NCBI RefSeq assembly: GCF_000003815.2
Contig: NC_049980.1
Span: 30,745,045-30,807,044 of the forward strand
Direction of reading: 5' to 3'
Length of the DNA stretch: 62,000 nucleotides
Source: Branchiostoma floridae
Lineage: Eukaryota > Chordata > Leptocardii > Amphioxiformes > Branchiostomatidae
Positions 14,101-23,000 of the stretch are shown here, one piece after another (position 1 is the first letter of the stretch; each line of letters begins with the position of its first letter). The notes beneath the pieces were generated by a model that worked only from the letters and a program-made list of their open reading frames with translations, ran no database searches and had not been told where the DNA came from. Made by a program: the position numbers and the translations under genes.

Positions 14101-14573
14101 GGCTAGCCCTTTTTGACAAATACAGCAAACAGCAAAACTCAGCTTTACGCCCTGTCCCAAGGACTGCTATCATTTCCAGTAGCTTGCACGACGTGTAAGT
14201 GGGAATAACGGGGGATTTAGACTCCCAACCTCTTGATCCACTAACCACTAGGCCGTTGACATACGCATAGTCTCTCAAGCAATCAATCGCAAGCAATTTA
14301 ACAGTTATAGTAATGCTGTATTCTTCCCCCATGCGACACGGTAAAACACAGTTTCATTTTGCTGCTTGTGTCTGTAGGATGAAGGAGATGAACAGCATGC
14401 TGGTCCAGCAGCACCAGCTCCTGCGGCTCATCGTGCAGAAGATGGAGATCCGCACGGAGGCAGACGACCGGGACGTGGGAGACGCCGACCCGACATGCTC
14501 GTCCCGCTCGGGGCCCGCCCGGGCCTCCACCGCACCCCGGTCCTCATCGGCCAATTCTCTGTCTCGTGCTTAG
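758..14573 (+). CDS. TRPA1: TRPA1-like cation channel, 5'-truncated by the window (22 exons)
   Basis: This is a non-selective cation channel of the TRPA family, a plasma-membrane sensor of irritants and temperature in known members. The exons 758-903, 1241-1377, 1713-1761, 2429-2629, 3221-3387, 3938-4102, 5657-5771, 6127-6293, 6511-6595, 6891-6950, 7567-7665, 7925-7995, 8242-8479, 9148-9180, 9597-9686, 10150-10334, 11266-11395, 12142-12330, 12926-12994, 13416-13526, 13790-13926 and 14378-14573 join in one frame (2840 nt, about 945 residues). About ten ankyrin repeats come first, then a linker with TRPA-type cysteines, S1-S6, the IGLAVGDI segment after S6, and a coiled coil ending at TAG. The first exon starts inside a codon and inside the ankyrin array, so N-terminal exons lie upstream of the window. 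Human TRPA1 is about 1,119 residues, so 150-200 residues are probably missing. A paralogue of TRPA1 is possible, since amphioxus may carry several TRPA genes. Confidence 0.9.
1241..1377 (+). CDS. TRPA1: TRPA1-like visible exon 2: ankyrin repeats
   Basis: The exon runs from a ccactcag acceptor to a gtaagg donor. It encodes a repeat with TPMHLASSQG and the start of the next with MTPLHK, whose last codon is split after AA. Confidence 0.85.
1713..1761 (+). CDS. TRPA1: TRPA1-like visible exon 3: ankyrin helix pair, 49 nt
   Basis: This short exon completes the split lysine codon and encodes AAMFDHTGTVEYLLEE. The next exon supplies GADLNCTD, so the ankyrin repeat is continuous across the junction. 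Confidence 0.8.
1890..1950 (-). repeat. tRNA-derived SINE head
   Basis: On the minus strand an A-box-like tagtggttagtg (1939-1950) and a B-box-like gagttcaaatcc (1901-1912) lie at tRNA-like spacing. Confidence 0.65.
1949..2377. mobile_element. Non-autonomous DNA element with ggtaccggtac ends
   Basis: It starts near gggtatcggtac and ends gtaccggtaccc, and is flanked by actaaccac at both sides (1940-1948 and 2378-2386), a likely target duplication. It inserted directly behind a SINE head. A partial copy lies at 60801-61025. Confidence 0.65.
2429..2629 (+). CDS. TRPA1: TRPA1-like visible exon 4: ankyrin repeats
   Basis: Encodes 67 codons: GADLNCTDNEERSPLLLAAS, then a second helix pair with VLLSRGADPNLRD and NFLHLAILGG. 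It begins and ends on codon boundaries. Confidence 0.88.
3221..3387 (+). CDS. TRPA1: TRPA1-like visible exon 5: ankyrin repeats
   Basis: Encodes GSLRELLDDKDEFGCTPLHY and a repeat ending KQSALHFAA, with the final lysine codon split. The DEFGCTPLHYAS segment is typical of the middle of the TRPA1 ankyrin array. Confidence 0.9.
3938..4102 (+). CDS. TRPA1: TRPA1-like visible exon 6: ankyrin repeats
   Basis: Encodes KYGRLNTVRSLLNSP, then GDTSLHMASANGHTAVVKFL and LQKGAFIHR. The closing arginine codon is split AG|G. Confidence 0.9.
4362..5623. mobile_element. Foldback element, about 1.26 kb
   Basis: Two arms of about 358 bp (4362-4719 and 5267-5623) are reverse complements with few mismatches and share blocks such as tgtttcgtggcgcagccttt. 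The 547-bp centre has a further inverted pair (4866-4898 and 5043-5072, ctctgcttggagagt). No transposase-like frame is seen. It lies in an intron of the TRPA1-like gene. Confidence 0.8.
5657..5771 (+). CDS. TRPA1: TRPA1-like visible exon 7: ankyrin repeat
   Basis: Encodes CQGGRTALHLAAQGGHTQTI and RVLLSTHAHLLNQTDKEG, ending on a codon boundary. It begins about 33 bases after the right end of a large foldback element. Confidence 0.9.
6127..6293 (+). CDS. TRPA1: TRPA1-like visible exon 8: last ankyrin repeats
   Basis: Encodes NTALHLAARESKASTVLFLM, then a degenerate final repeat with KKTFFEDAIELRNRDVA. The last arginine codon is split. Confidence 0.9.
6511..6595 (+). CDS. TRPA1: TRPA1-like visible exon 9: post-ankyrin linker
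   Basis: Encodes RWTEALTTFSHDNFPPIYKL and IDVLPDICM, matching the linker after the ankyrin array in TRPA1. The donor is gtctga, a weak but valid GT site. Confidence 0.85.
6891..6950 (+). CDS. TRPA1: TRPA1-like visible exon 10: cysteine-bearing linker
   Basis: Twenty codons, YVLDRCRTTASCDEKSQEYW, between a cttacag acceptor and a gtaggt donor. The two cysteines lie where TRPA1 carries reactive cysteines of its electrophile-sensing pocket. Confidence 0.85.
7567..7665 (+). CDS. TRPA1: TRPA1-like visible exon 11: pre-S1 linker
   Basis: Encodes IKYSYQFMQCPLEWRYKM and 15 further codons. The QCPLE segment is a strong TRPA1 signature just before the membrane domain. Confidence 0.88.
7925..7995 (+). 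CDS. TRPA1: TRPA1-like visible exon 12: pre-S1 helix
   Basis: Encodes KMVDANRVELLSHPVCINFL and DMKW, closely matching the conserved TRPA1 motif that precedes S1. The tryptophan codon is split TG|G. Confidence 0.92.
8056..8140. repeat. GA-rich microsatellite
   Basis: Imperfect gaga/gaca repeat of about 85 bases, about 100 bases before TRPA1-like exon 13. Confidence 0.9.
8242..8479 (+). CDS. TRPA1: TRPA1-like visible exon 13: S1 and glycosylated S1-S2 loop
   Basis: Encodes the hydrophobic S1 helix (LILYLIYLIFLTVFVA), then a loop with five N-x-S/T sequons in a short direct repeat, ending CQFKE. Confidence 0.9.
9148..9180 (+). CDS. TRPA1: TRPA1-like visible exon 14: 33-nt microexon in the S1-S2 loop
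   Basis: LRGFQWMSHEK lies between tcgcccag and gtaaaa and keeps the frame. It is called from splice sites and phase only; skipping it would also keep the frame, so it may be alternative or a false positive. Confidence 0.5.
9597..9686 (+). CDS. TRPA1: TRPA1-like visible exon 15: S2
   Basis: Thirty codons, RHWLENTCIIICLAFGAFNV followed by LKEIGQMIHQ, which is S2 and the start of the S2-S3 linker of TRPA1. Confidence 0.9.
10150..10334 (+). CDS. TRPA1: TRPA1-like visible exon 16: S3 and S4
   Basis: Encodes KQKYFRDVTNLLEWCLY, the S3 helix, then LQWQMGAVAVFLAWFNLMLY and LQR. The exon end and its donor AG|GTAAGG are copied about ten more times downstream in a 34-bp minisatellite. Confidence 0.92.
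10309..10680. repeat. TRPA1: 34-bp minisatellite copying an exon end and splice donor
   Basis: Eleven copies in a row, the first being the true end of exon 16. Each holds ttcaacctcatgctctacct, then gcagaggtaaggtc. Two decayed copies follow near 10711-10750 and 10786-10826. Confidence 0.92.
11266..11395 (+). CDS. TRPA1: TRPA1-like visible exon 17: S4-S5 linker and S5
   Basis: Encodes RFDIFGIFIVMYIEILKTLL, then QVLMVFSFLVIAFGLAFYIL. It matches the TRPA1 S4-S5 linker and S5. Confidence 0.92.
12142..12330 (+). CDS. TRPA1: TRPA1-like visible exon 18: pore helix, filter and S6
   Basis: Sixty-three codons. The pore helix leads to GMMIMEGPES at the filter position, then VPYVQNTLLYPELTVVFIIA and S6 ending PILLMNLL. 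The usual Gly-Asp of the TRPA1 filter is replaced by Met-Glu. Confidence 0.9.
12926..12994 (+). CDS. TRPA1: TRPA1-like visible exon 19: post-S6 segment
   Basis: Encodes IGLAVGDISGVQRNAQLKRL and AMQ, nearly identical to the conserved TRPA1 segment after S6. Confidence 0.94.
13416..13526 (+). CDS. TRPA1: TRPA1-like visible exon 20: TRP-like domain
   Basis: Encodes VELHTELESKLPEVLVKKVD, then KVEVTVYPNTCKGKIAN. The VELHT...VDK...VYPN pattern is conserved in TRPA1. Confidence 0.92.
13643..13676 (+). ncRNA. Hammerhead-like core in a dispersed repeat (copy A)
   Basis: CTGAAGA, a 6-bp stem (gagtga/tcactc), then GAAAC and GTC follow the hammerhead ribozyme order CUGANGA-stem II-GAAA-C-GUC. Stem III would be only two pairs, as in minimal hammerheads of retroelements. 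Activity is not shown. Confidence 0.35.
13790..13926 (+). CDS. TRPA1: TRPA1-like visible exon 21: C-terminal linker
   Basis: Begins IMTQLRAGVGIDDGNSVD and ends VEMDKQKRR with a split arginine codon, leading into the coiled coil. The start is less conserved and rests on the ccctag acceptor and phase. Confidence 0.75.
14200..14265 (-). repeat. tRNA-derived SINE head (decayed)
   Basis: On the minus strand tagtggttagtgg (A-box-like) is followed by gagtctaaatcc, a changed B box. Lies in the last TRPA1-like intron. Confidence 0.5.
14378..14573 (+). CDS. TRPA1: TRPA1-like visible exon 22: coiled coil and stop
   Basis: Encodes MKEMNSMLVQQHQLLRLIVQ and KMEIRTEADD, the C-terminal coiled coil of TRPA1, then a Ser/Ala/Arg-rich end. 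It stops at TAG 14571-14573. Confidence 0.9.
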
Positions 14574-16735
14574 GCTTACGTCACATTTCCAAACTGGGGT
14601 CCGTCCGGGCAGCTTTCAGGAATGAAAAGTATGATATAAAAGACACAGAACTACACAGAGAGAGAATAGTCGAAAATAGTCGTGGGCATATTTTGTCAGC
14701 CTTTACTGTTGTTCAATGTCTCTTGAGTACAATTTTATGACATATGTTGCATTTCTATTTTGTAGTTTGCAGTTGACCTGTACCTTTTGTTGCGTCGATG
14801 AATCCTCTCTATATGTATGCTTGTCTCAGCTACCCAAAACGTCTGACCAATGTCTGATCAATTGTAACATGTAAACGTACAATGACAGTGGTCGTTGAAA
14901 ATTTGATCCTTGTTTACTTTTGTGCTGGAAGATAGTTTAGCATTGTGCTACAATTGTAACTGTTATAACATGGTCAATTTGGAGATAAATATGCAGTATT
15001 CAAAAGCCTTTTAAAGGTATCATAATCTACATCTTGTTTGATCTTTTGACGTCATCAATTCTGTGATTTTTTATTAGGTAGCTTAACATTAATTATGTCG
15101 CGTACGGAATGATGACTCCGAAAGACGAAAATAGACTTAGTCTATTTCGTGTGGAGTCTTTGGTGTATTGTACAAAAATTGTTTTCGCACTGCTGTTGCT
15201 TGTCGATGTAAACGTCATCGTTGTAATGTCCGTCATTGTAATGACACTAAATATATAATCAAGAATCTATTATACAGTCTGAATAAGAAAGGATGTATAT
15301 ATGGTAAGCGCTCGTCCGTCTCATAAATGAAGGAATTATTGTATATTGATTGGGTATTAATTCTTTAACGTGCCCTACAATTTTGTTCTAGCACTGTTGT
15401 AGCAGGTCAATATGTATATCCATAGATATCTACGACCATCACAGTTGTAATTTCTGTCAGTACTTTGTACTAACACATTTCTATAATCAAGAATCTAATA
15501 CATATAATACATAGGAATGTATTTTCGTGGCTGGGGCTGCAAGCGGAGGCTAGCGCCATTACGTCATCGAAATTACTTTGTCTGCTGGTGAAATTGTGAA
15601 CTACTTTTGTCTTGTGTTTGCGATGCTATGATGTATTAAAGTCGTGACATCCAAATACAGCAAAACTCCCTCTCCTTGATTGTGTTCATCTCATTTGCAT
15701 ATCAAATAATAGTTAGGATATAAAACCTGCTAGCATGCTCTCCAACAAAATATCTTCATTGTCACTGACGCAAGATAACGGATGTTATCCGAAACGTCTG
15801 ACCATTTCCAAAACCATATCCAGTTGCCTGAGTAGTTGTTTTTTGGCATATCTTATTACCTGGATGTCTTACCTTCACGACGTAACACAACTAGATGCTT
15901 TGCCGATGCCGACTGGTCCTTTTCTACGATGCCGGTAGGTGTCGCTGCTGCAGTGTGAAGAATGCGGTCCCATGCGTGACTGTGTTTACGCACATCAGAG
16001 GTGTCTTGAGTTCATTCTCTACTCTTTATAAATTTCATTGGAACTTTGAATGTTATGCAAGTATCACAAACCAACGAAATTCATAACTTACGTAATGTGC
16101 AAAGTGTATTCACCGCCATACAGCAGAGTGGCAGCCATGGAGCGACACCCTTTCCCACTAAAGCCACCAGCCACCAACCATCTAGCTACAAACCACCTGT
16201 ACATGCACCTAGAAAACGATCTGCTCCCCCCACCCCCAGTGCCTGTGCCCTCAACCTAATGAGGTTTGGCACTCCAAAGAAGAAGAAGGCTGTGCCATAC
16301 CTGCACTAGATCGTAATTATTACACACGTGCGCAAAAGAGACCCCCTGGCATAGGTGACAGAGGCAACGTACTACAGGTTGACTTCTACCAGTGAATGCA
16401 GGCCGCACCTATATATTGATGTACGACGAAATTAACACTGACCAAACATAACGGTACACTGCCCATACAATACATTTCCAAAATTCCATGAAGACAAAAG
16501 GAACTTGAGCTTTCGACCGACCCCGACTTGACCCAGGTGACCCCTACGAAAACCATTCGCTGATCCAATGTGTCAAAGAGACGTTGACGTCATGTATCAA
16601 TGACAGCCCACTAGCTGTAACCCAAAACCTCTCCGCACCCAGCGTACCATCCGGGGCCTTGCCATTCTTGAAATCGTAGCATCTTGGGTGACAGCCCTAC
16701 CACGCACACCTGCCCGTACGAACCGGGAGCCAAAG
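14574..16735. other. Region between TRPA1-like stop and MUC4-like start
   Basis: The first part is probably the TRPA1 3' UTR; the only poly(A)-like hexamer I noticed is attaaa at 15635. A hammerhead-like repeat lies at about 15760-15860. A tgacgtca (CRE-like) octamer is present near 16585, upstream of the next start codon. An 87-codon open frame at 16046-16309 ends in a basic stretch but resembles no family I recognise. Confidence 0.5.
15765..15798 (+). ncRNA. Hammerhead-like core in a dispersed repeat (copy B)
   Basis: CTGACGC, stem gataac/gttatc, GAAAC, GTC. Flanking gtca and tgac can pair as stem I. The last base of CUGANGA is changed. Confidence 0.35.
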
Positions 16736-17060
16736 ATGTCGCCGCTCGCCGTCTTTTGCCTTTCTTGCGCGAGCCTGGCGTGCTTCGCTGGCCCGGTCTT
16801 GGCACAAGTCACTGGAAATTACGACGACCATTCTGGTGACCAGGGTTACAGCGGTTCTGGAGCCGAAGTTGGGAGTCCTGCATATTATAACCCCGAAGAC
16901 CATTCTGGTGATTACAGTGGTTATGGAGGAGAAACTGGGAGTGCCGAGTATTATAATCCCGACAGTTCGGGAGACTACGGGTACGGAAGCGGTTCTGGGG
17001 ACGCGATGACAGGGACTGGTGTATACTATGAGCCAATGTACTACGGTCTGGACCCCAACG
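16736..17060 (+). CDS. MUC4-like exon 1: signal peptide and Tyr-rich linker
   Basis: The ATG at 16736 opens a signal peptide ([19 protein letters not shown], cleavage probably after VLA), then [19 protein letters not shown]-type sequence ending LDPNG. An in-frame ATG at 16688 would put 16 charged residues before the hydrophobic core, so 16736 is preferred. The donor is gttagt. Confidence 0.85.
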
Positions 17061-20000
17061 GTTAGTGTTTTCTTTATCATTACATATGAAAAAAATTAAA
17101 TATGCTCAGATTACAAAGTGACTTATATCAATGAACAAAAGTAGTTTACAACATCCGTAACAATTTTCATCTGTAACATTTTAACATTAACATGTTGATA
17201 ATGGTAATTTTCAAGGACAGAATTATTAGGGCGTAAATTAAAGAAATCTAAGAAGAAACGCATTAGAAAAGGGGTCTAGGAGCTTTTGAGTTGTCAGAAT
17301 TCGTCGATCTCGCCTTGAAATTTTTTGGTTAAAGTTACATTTTCAGTGGTTACGCTGTATTTTCTTCGCAGCTTTTGGACAGGCAATGACAATATAGCGC
17401 TGAACTCAAGCTGATAACTTGCCATAAACAAAGAACAACAGGCTTACAGGATGTAAAGGGGGTCTCAAAGCCTCTTTGAGGCTTTAGGGGTAATGCTTGT
17501 TCTCAACAGTGTCTAGCTAGGGTACGGTATTGGGAAACCGAGCCAATCCCTCCCCTTCCACTGCTTTATACCTCCCCAACCGAAGTCAGGTACCCGATTC
17601 TACACCAGGGTGAAGTGAAGGAAGTCACGTAAAGCGCCTTTCGCAAGGGTACAAGATCTTTAGCATGACAGGATTTGAACCCAGATCCTCTGGATTCCGG
17701 GCCAAATCTCTTGCAGTTACAGCTCCACCTTGTATTTCGGCTAGGCGGACGAACGACATGTAATCCACAACATTAATCTTAGTTGTCATATACGAGTATC
17801 TTTACAACAAATGTGGTATATCAGAATTTGGAACAGATAGACCATTCGTGGTGTTCTAGTTTGAAGAATAAGCCTGGCAATGATAACTTTAGGTCGACTC
17901 TCATAATACTAGCTAGTACCGCCATGCACTCCAATATCTTCACATAAAACAAGAAATTTCATACCTTCATGAATTGTTTATAGAGTTTTGGTAATTGTTT
18001 GTTTTATTGTGAGTTTCTCACTGATTAAAAGGGACGTCCAGGTGTTTGAGAATTAGGTATATCAATAAATAGATCAAGGTAACGAACAGGCAATAGAAGA
18101 AATTGAAGACAAGAAATGGAATTAAAAGACCCTTATCGATGCCTGCAGACTTCATATATCAAGAAATGCTTGAGATGGCCTGGATATTACTGTGTTATAT
18201 CATATCACTTTTAAATGTAATGTTTGCCCTGTAGCCGCTTGCTTAAGTACTGGCTGCCATCGCGTTATGCCCCCTTTTCACTTGGACGGCGCTCTCGTCG
18301 CGCGATCTCTGCGACTTCTATACAGCCTGTATTTAACCGTACTTGTACAGAAAAAACAAACGAATCTTTTGACGATTTGTGAGTTTTGTCGTCATTCAGT
18401 CACAATTTTCCAATTCGTATGATATATCCAGTATGGTCGTTTTAGGTCGTAGTGAGAGCGTACCGCGATTAAAGCGACCGTAACCCACCACATAGTCTAT
18501 CGTGATGCATGGATGCCATATTAGGAGACACAGATAATACAGTTGAACACTGTGTATTTCGTTTCACCCGAGGTTTCAGTCCTACCGCCCGATGGCGCAT
18601 CCGAAGCGCGTTCGAATTATTTGGAGTTGTTTTAAGAATATCGAAGAACATCATGTAAGGCCTATGTATGATATACCAGGTGTCGGCGGTATGAAATTCA
18701 AAAAGAAAAATGCAACACATCCAGTATCACTCTCGGTTCAAGACGTTTCTCCTTCGGTTGTCACGCAAACCGACCCGCGGCTCATCTGGTACTTTGGGTG
18801 ATACGGGATACACCGTGTTGCAGTCTCTATCTGTAAGACCGTATCTTGCCAATTGACGCAATTTACTTGTATATTCCTTACAAGGAGAAACTCGTCGTTT
18901 CTCAGAGATTTGGATTCAAGGTCGAATGCCGTTCATCCCTTAGTCTAGCTTTAATTCCGGCTCAACAAGTTGTAAGAGTAAGACGGTCTGAGTTAACTTA
19001 ATGGTTTTCAATGGAGATTATCATTATTTCGCCGCATAGTTGCATGTTTCAGTTTTAAGCAGGTGAATCTGTGTTAACCGTTGTAGTCTTTGGTAAGCAA
19101 ACCACACGCATTCCTTCGTCAGAATGTTGTCTAGCTGCTGCGAACCTACCAGAAAAAGAGATTGACTTTTTTATAAGCTGTCTGCACTTAATCATCATTA
19201 TGTTTTCTCTAAAGTATAGCTGGACACATTTTCCACTCCAAGCCATGTAAGAGAGGTTGACAGTAAAACAATCCAGATGCATGTTATGGTACAATTTTGG
19301 GGTTGAAAGCTCTAGACAAATTTACAGCTTAGGGAACAGTCATAACCGAAAATTCCCAACCATAACCCTTAAGGGCCAATTAATTGACAAGCAAGATAAA
19401 CGGTTATACGAAAACTCCAATAAATTGCATAATTCAGCGGGAGGTGTCGGCATATTACATGATAGCTATGCCAACAATCCGGCACAGACAACAGAACCTT
19501 TCCCTCCGGTTCAAATAGCGGGCAAATAGTAGGGACGATTGATTGACAGTGAACGGATCCAGCAGCAACACGACTGACCATTGTGTTTTCTTAGCAAGTT
19601 TTGTGTTAAAAAACAGCTTAGGAAACAATTAACACGTCCTGTTAGCTGAAGAATAAAATGAGACGGTTCCATAGATGGAACTCCAAGACATTCAGCGGGA
19701 GGTATCTGCATATTAGATGATAGCTAGGCCATCAATCCGACGCAGACAACAGAACCTTGCCCTCCGGTTGCAGGTCGTGTGACTCTGTTGACACCGTTTC
19801 CCTGGTAAGGCCCCGCCCCGATGGCTTCATCAAACAGTGTTCCTTGTTAGCAAACACGCATTGTGTATGTACGCTGTGAACGCAGGACAAACACTACCCG
19901 GTGTACGCTGTGACGGTCAGACAAAAACTAACCCGGTGGGGTCTGTTGTGACCAACAAACCGATCTCCGAATAGATTCTAAGCGCCGCAAAATTGTCCTT

Positions 20001-23000
20001 TGTGTATAGTATTGTGTAGTTTGTAGGCAGACGATTGTGTGATAGTAATGATCTATAACCACTGTCCTAGCAACTAATGATAGGTATGGTCATAGTCGAT
20101 TGTCAATATTGGCAATAGTATGGTAGTATGGCGATTGTGAATATTACCACAAACAAAGTCGTGGGAAGGTCTCGAATGTTTGACAGATGCTTTAGCGCAG
20201 ACCCCCCCGCCCCCTCCCCCCGACACTACCACTTTTGATAATAGAAGCCGAACTTCTGTAAGATCAGTGATACTTTTTCATGCATGATATGTCTTTGTTG
20301 TCGGTCACCAGTAATTATATTATTGGAAAAAAATAAACAATAAAGGTCTTCGTTTCTTCGTTCATTCATTATAAAGACGAGTAATGAACCTCGTCGACCA
20401 TGTTCCAACAGTGGTCTGGAGAAGGCCGTAGTCGGCTAAATAGCGGTTTGGCCGATTGGGGACTTTTCTATAATCCATGTGATAGGTGGACTGTAGAAAT
20501 ACTAATTAGTTCCTCAGTTTTTGACAAATGTACTATTTGTTTGTACAATAAAGCATTAAGAAAGCGGCGATTTGGCCCATTACGGAGGATGAAAGGTGGT
20601 CTGGAGAAGGTCGCAGTTATTTGCCAATTTAGCCGATAGGTGGACTTTTCCATTGCCCATGTGATAGGTGTACTAGTTTTTGTACTATTTGTCTGTAGAA
20701 TAAAGGATTGGAAAAACGGTGATTTGGCTCATTACGGATGCTGAAAGGTGCCGTAACGGTCTCCAGCCAGTGAAATGAGGACCTAGGAGTGACAGTGGAC
20801 GAACTTGTAAAGTGTCACACAGCGGAACAGTTCCACGAGACAAAACGGCTTGTCGCGCAAGGAACTATTCAAATAAAAGTGAAGCAGCATACTTCCTTGC
20901 CTGAAACACCATGAAACATATCATGGTTCGAATGGTAATCATTTCCAACGAATTGTAACCAAAATTGCGTTTGTATGCCCTTATAGATTATTGGTTTGAA
21001 TATGATGCACGATAAAAAAATACAAGAAAAAAGAATATCATTCATAACTTATTGCTTTTTATAATGAATAAATACCATCATACAGATTTCATCATACAGA
21101 TGTAATATGCATCGTCAAAGTATTGAGAAAATTGATCTAGTATATCCTCAGGATGACAGCAGGTGGGAGGTCGGTTTGAGGTTGTAAGCAATCTTAAGAT
21201 CAGGGCTAGAAGTGCTTTAAACTGTTTATCTTATTCCAAACGTGCCAAAGCATGGTTTCCACGAGTGCTTTTCAGAGACAACTTAACACCCGCTGCGAAC
21301 AATTGCTTAAACCAATTCACGTCCTAACGCTTACAACCGTCTTCTCTTTCCGGCTCACGCAAAGCCAACATAAGCCGATCAGCAACGAAAGGGATGTAAA
21401 CTTTTCTTTCAACGGGGTTGCTCGGACTCGAACCTAGGTTAAATCCTGCCCACCTGACTGACTACGGCAGGGACTTACTCCTCTACGTGAGGTCCATCTA
21501 TATATGTGCATACTGCATAGCATCAGTTTGCTTTATGCCTAATCCTGTGTCTTTTATGATTGGTTTGTCAAACGCTTGAGAAGTATTACTCGGATCTTGG
21601 GTTTTAAAACTCCTGGTTGTAGACTTTAAGGACAAAATTTGTGGTGGCCCCGTTATTATGTGCCCGAAGCACCTTAGCCTTATTATCCGAATGGCATCGG
21701 CAATAGAGTGATCTATAGAGAGTATGGCTCTGATTTATCATTCAGTGTGAAGTCAAGAAGTGTGATGTAGAGAATTGTCTTAGGGCATTTCAAAAGCTAA
21801 CAGGAGAAGGACATCTGTGTTTTTATTGCATATATGGCAATAAGGAATGTAAGTGCATGGAAGATGCCTATTTTGAGGCATCTGTTGATGTTCTTGGCCT
21901 TGTGGTTCCAAAACTAGTTTTCTTGGTATACCAAATACAATCCACATTCTATTAAACTAATACAGGTGTAGGAGCGATGTTAGTCCACTATTATGACACC
22001 TGACTCATGTCAGGCGACGTCAATAAATCTTCGAAAAGGGAAGAAATATTCCTAGTATGCTTCTGTCCAGGCAGGTACTTGGTATCATAAATCCATCATA
22101 AGCGCTCACGTCGTTTCCGAGATAAAACTGTATAGTCACTTCCATGCGCCGGTAAAGTTGTCAAGTGAGGAAAGTGTTTTCCTATTCGATCCTTGGCATA
22201 ATTATATGGTTCGTCCCAAATAGTGCAAACTATTTAGCACTCAGCAATTAGGACAGAGTATGTCAGTTGAAGACGCGCCACTACCAATGAGATAGCTCCC
22301 TACTGTAGTGATTACACATAGTTGTGTCGCCTAAGGACTGTTGAAATTGTGATCTGGAAACATGTAGAGAAAGGATTGGTTATGTTGAACTGAGAAATGT
22401 TAAAGAACACGTTTTCATCTAGTGTAAGTGTGATAAAACGTGTACATGCAATTGCAATTTACAAATCATTACGTATAATCATGAGAAATGTCCTGTCTAA
22501 TCAGGCTATGCCGCAGTTTTCTGTTTGAAATGTCCTGTTTTCATCAAACTTTTTGCATCCCTATCATTTTCGGGCTTCTGCTTTCGGATACAACACATGG
22601 ACTTAAAAGAAGAAGCGTATCTTGTCTTAAGGTTATGTCATGTAATGCATTGGACGGCCTTATTTGATGTCATCCCAACCGTTTCTATCATGACTACAAC
22701 AAAGTCTGTGCTGAGAAGGTGATGCGGGTTTAGCTCAAGGTCCCTTACCCCAGGGTACACAGATACAAAACGCTGGCTCAGGTGTCCGGCGGTCACTATG
22801 CAGGTTGTAAAGGCAAGCAGTCAAGCATGATGCCGCACCCTGTTCTCTTTTTACCTCTTAGTGTGACCCTTGCCAGCTTAGCTGCCAATCCTTTTGTGCT
22901 GGGGGCGGGGTAAGGTGATTTGTCATGATGGTCCCAAGGACATTCCGATTTTTTTTTTAACTTAAAGAGGTTGTCATAACACCATTGATATATGCATTCT

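Noticed and set aside
16046-16309. 87-codon frame ending in a Lys-rich stretch before the MUC4-like gene
   Set aside because: No recognised family, no codon pattern or splice sites to support it. Kept only as a note.
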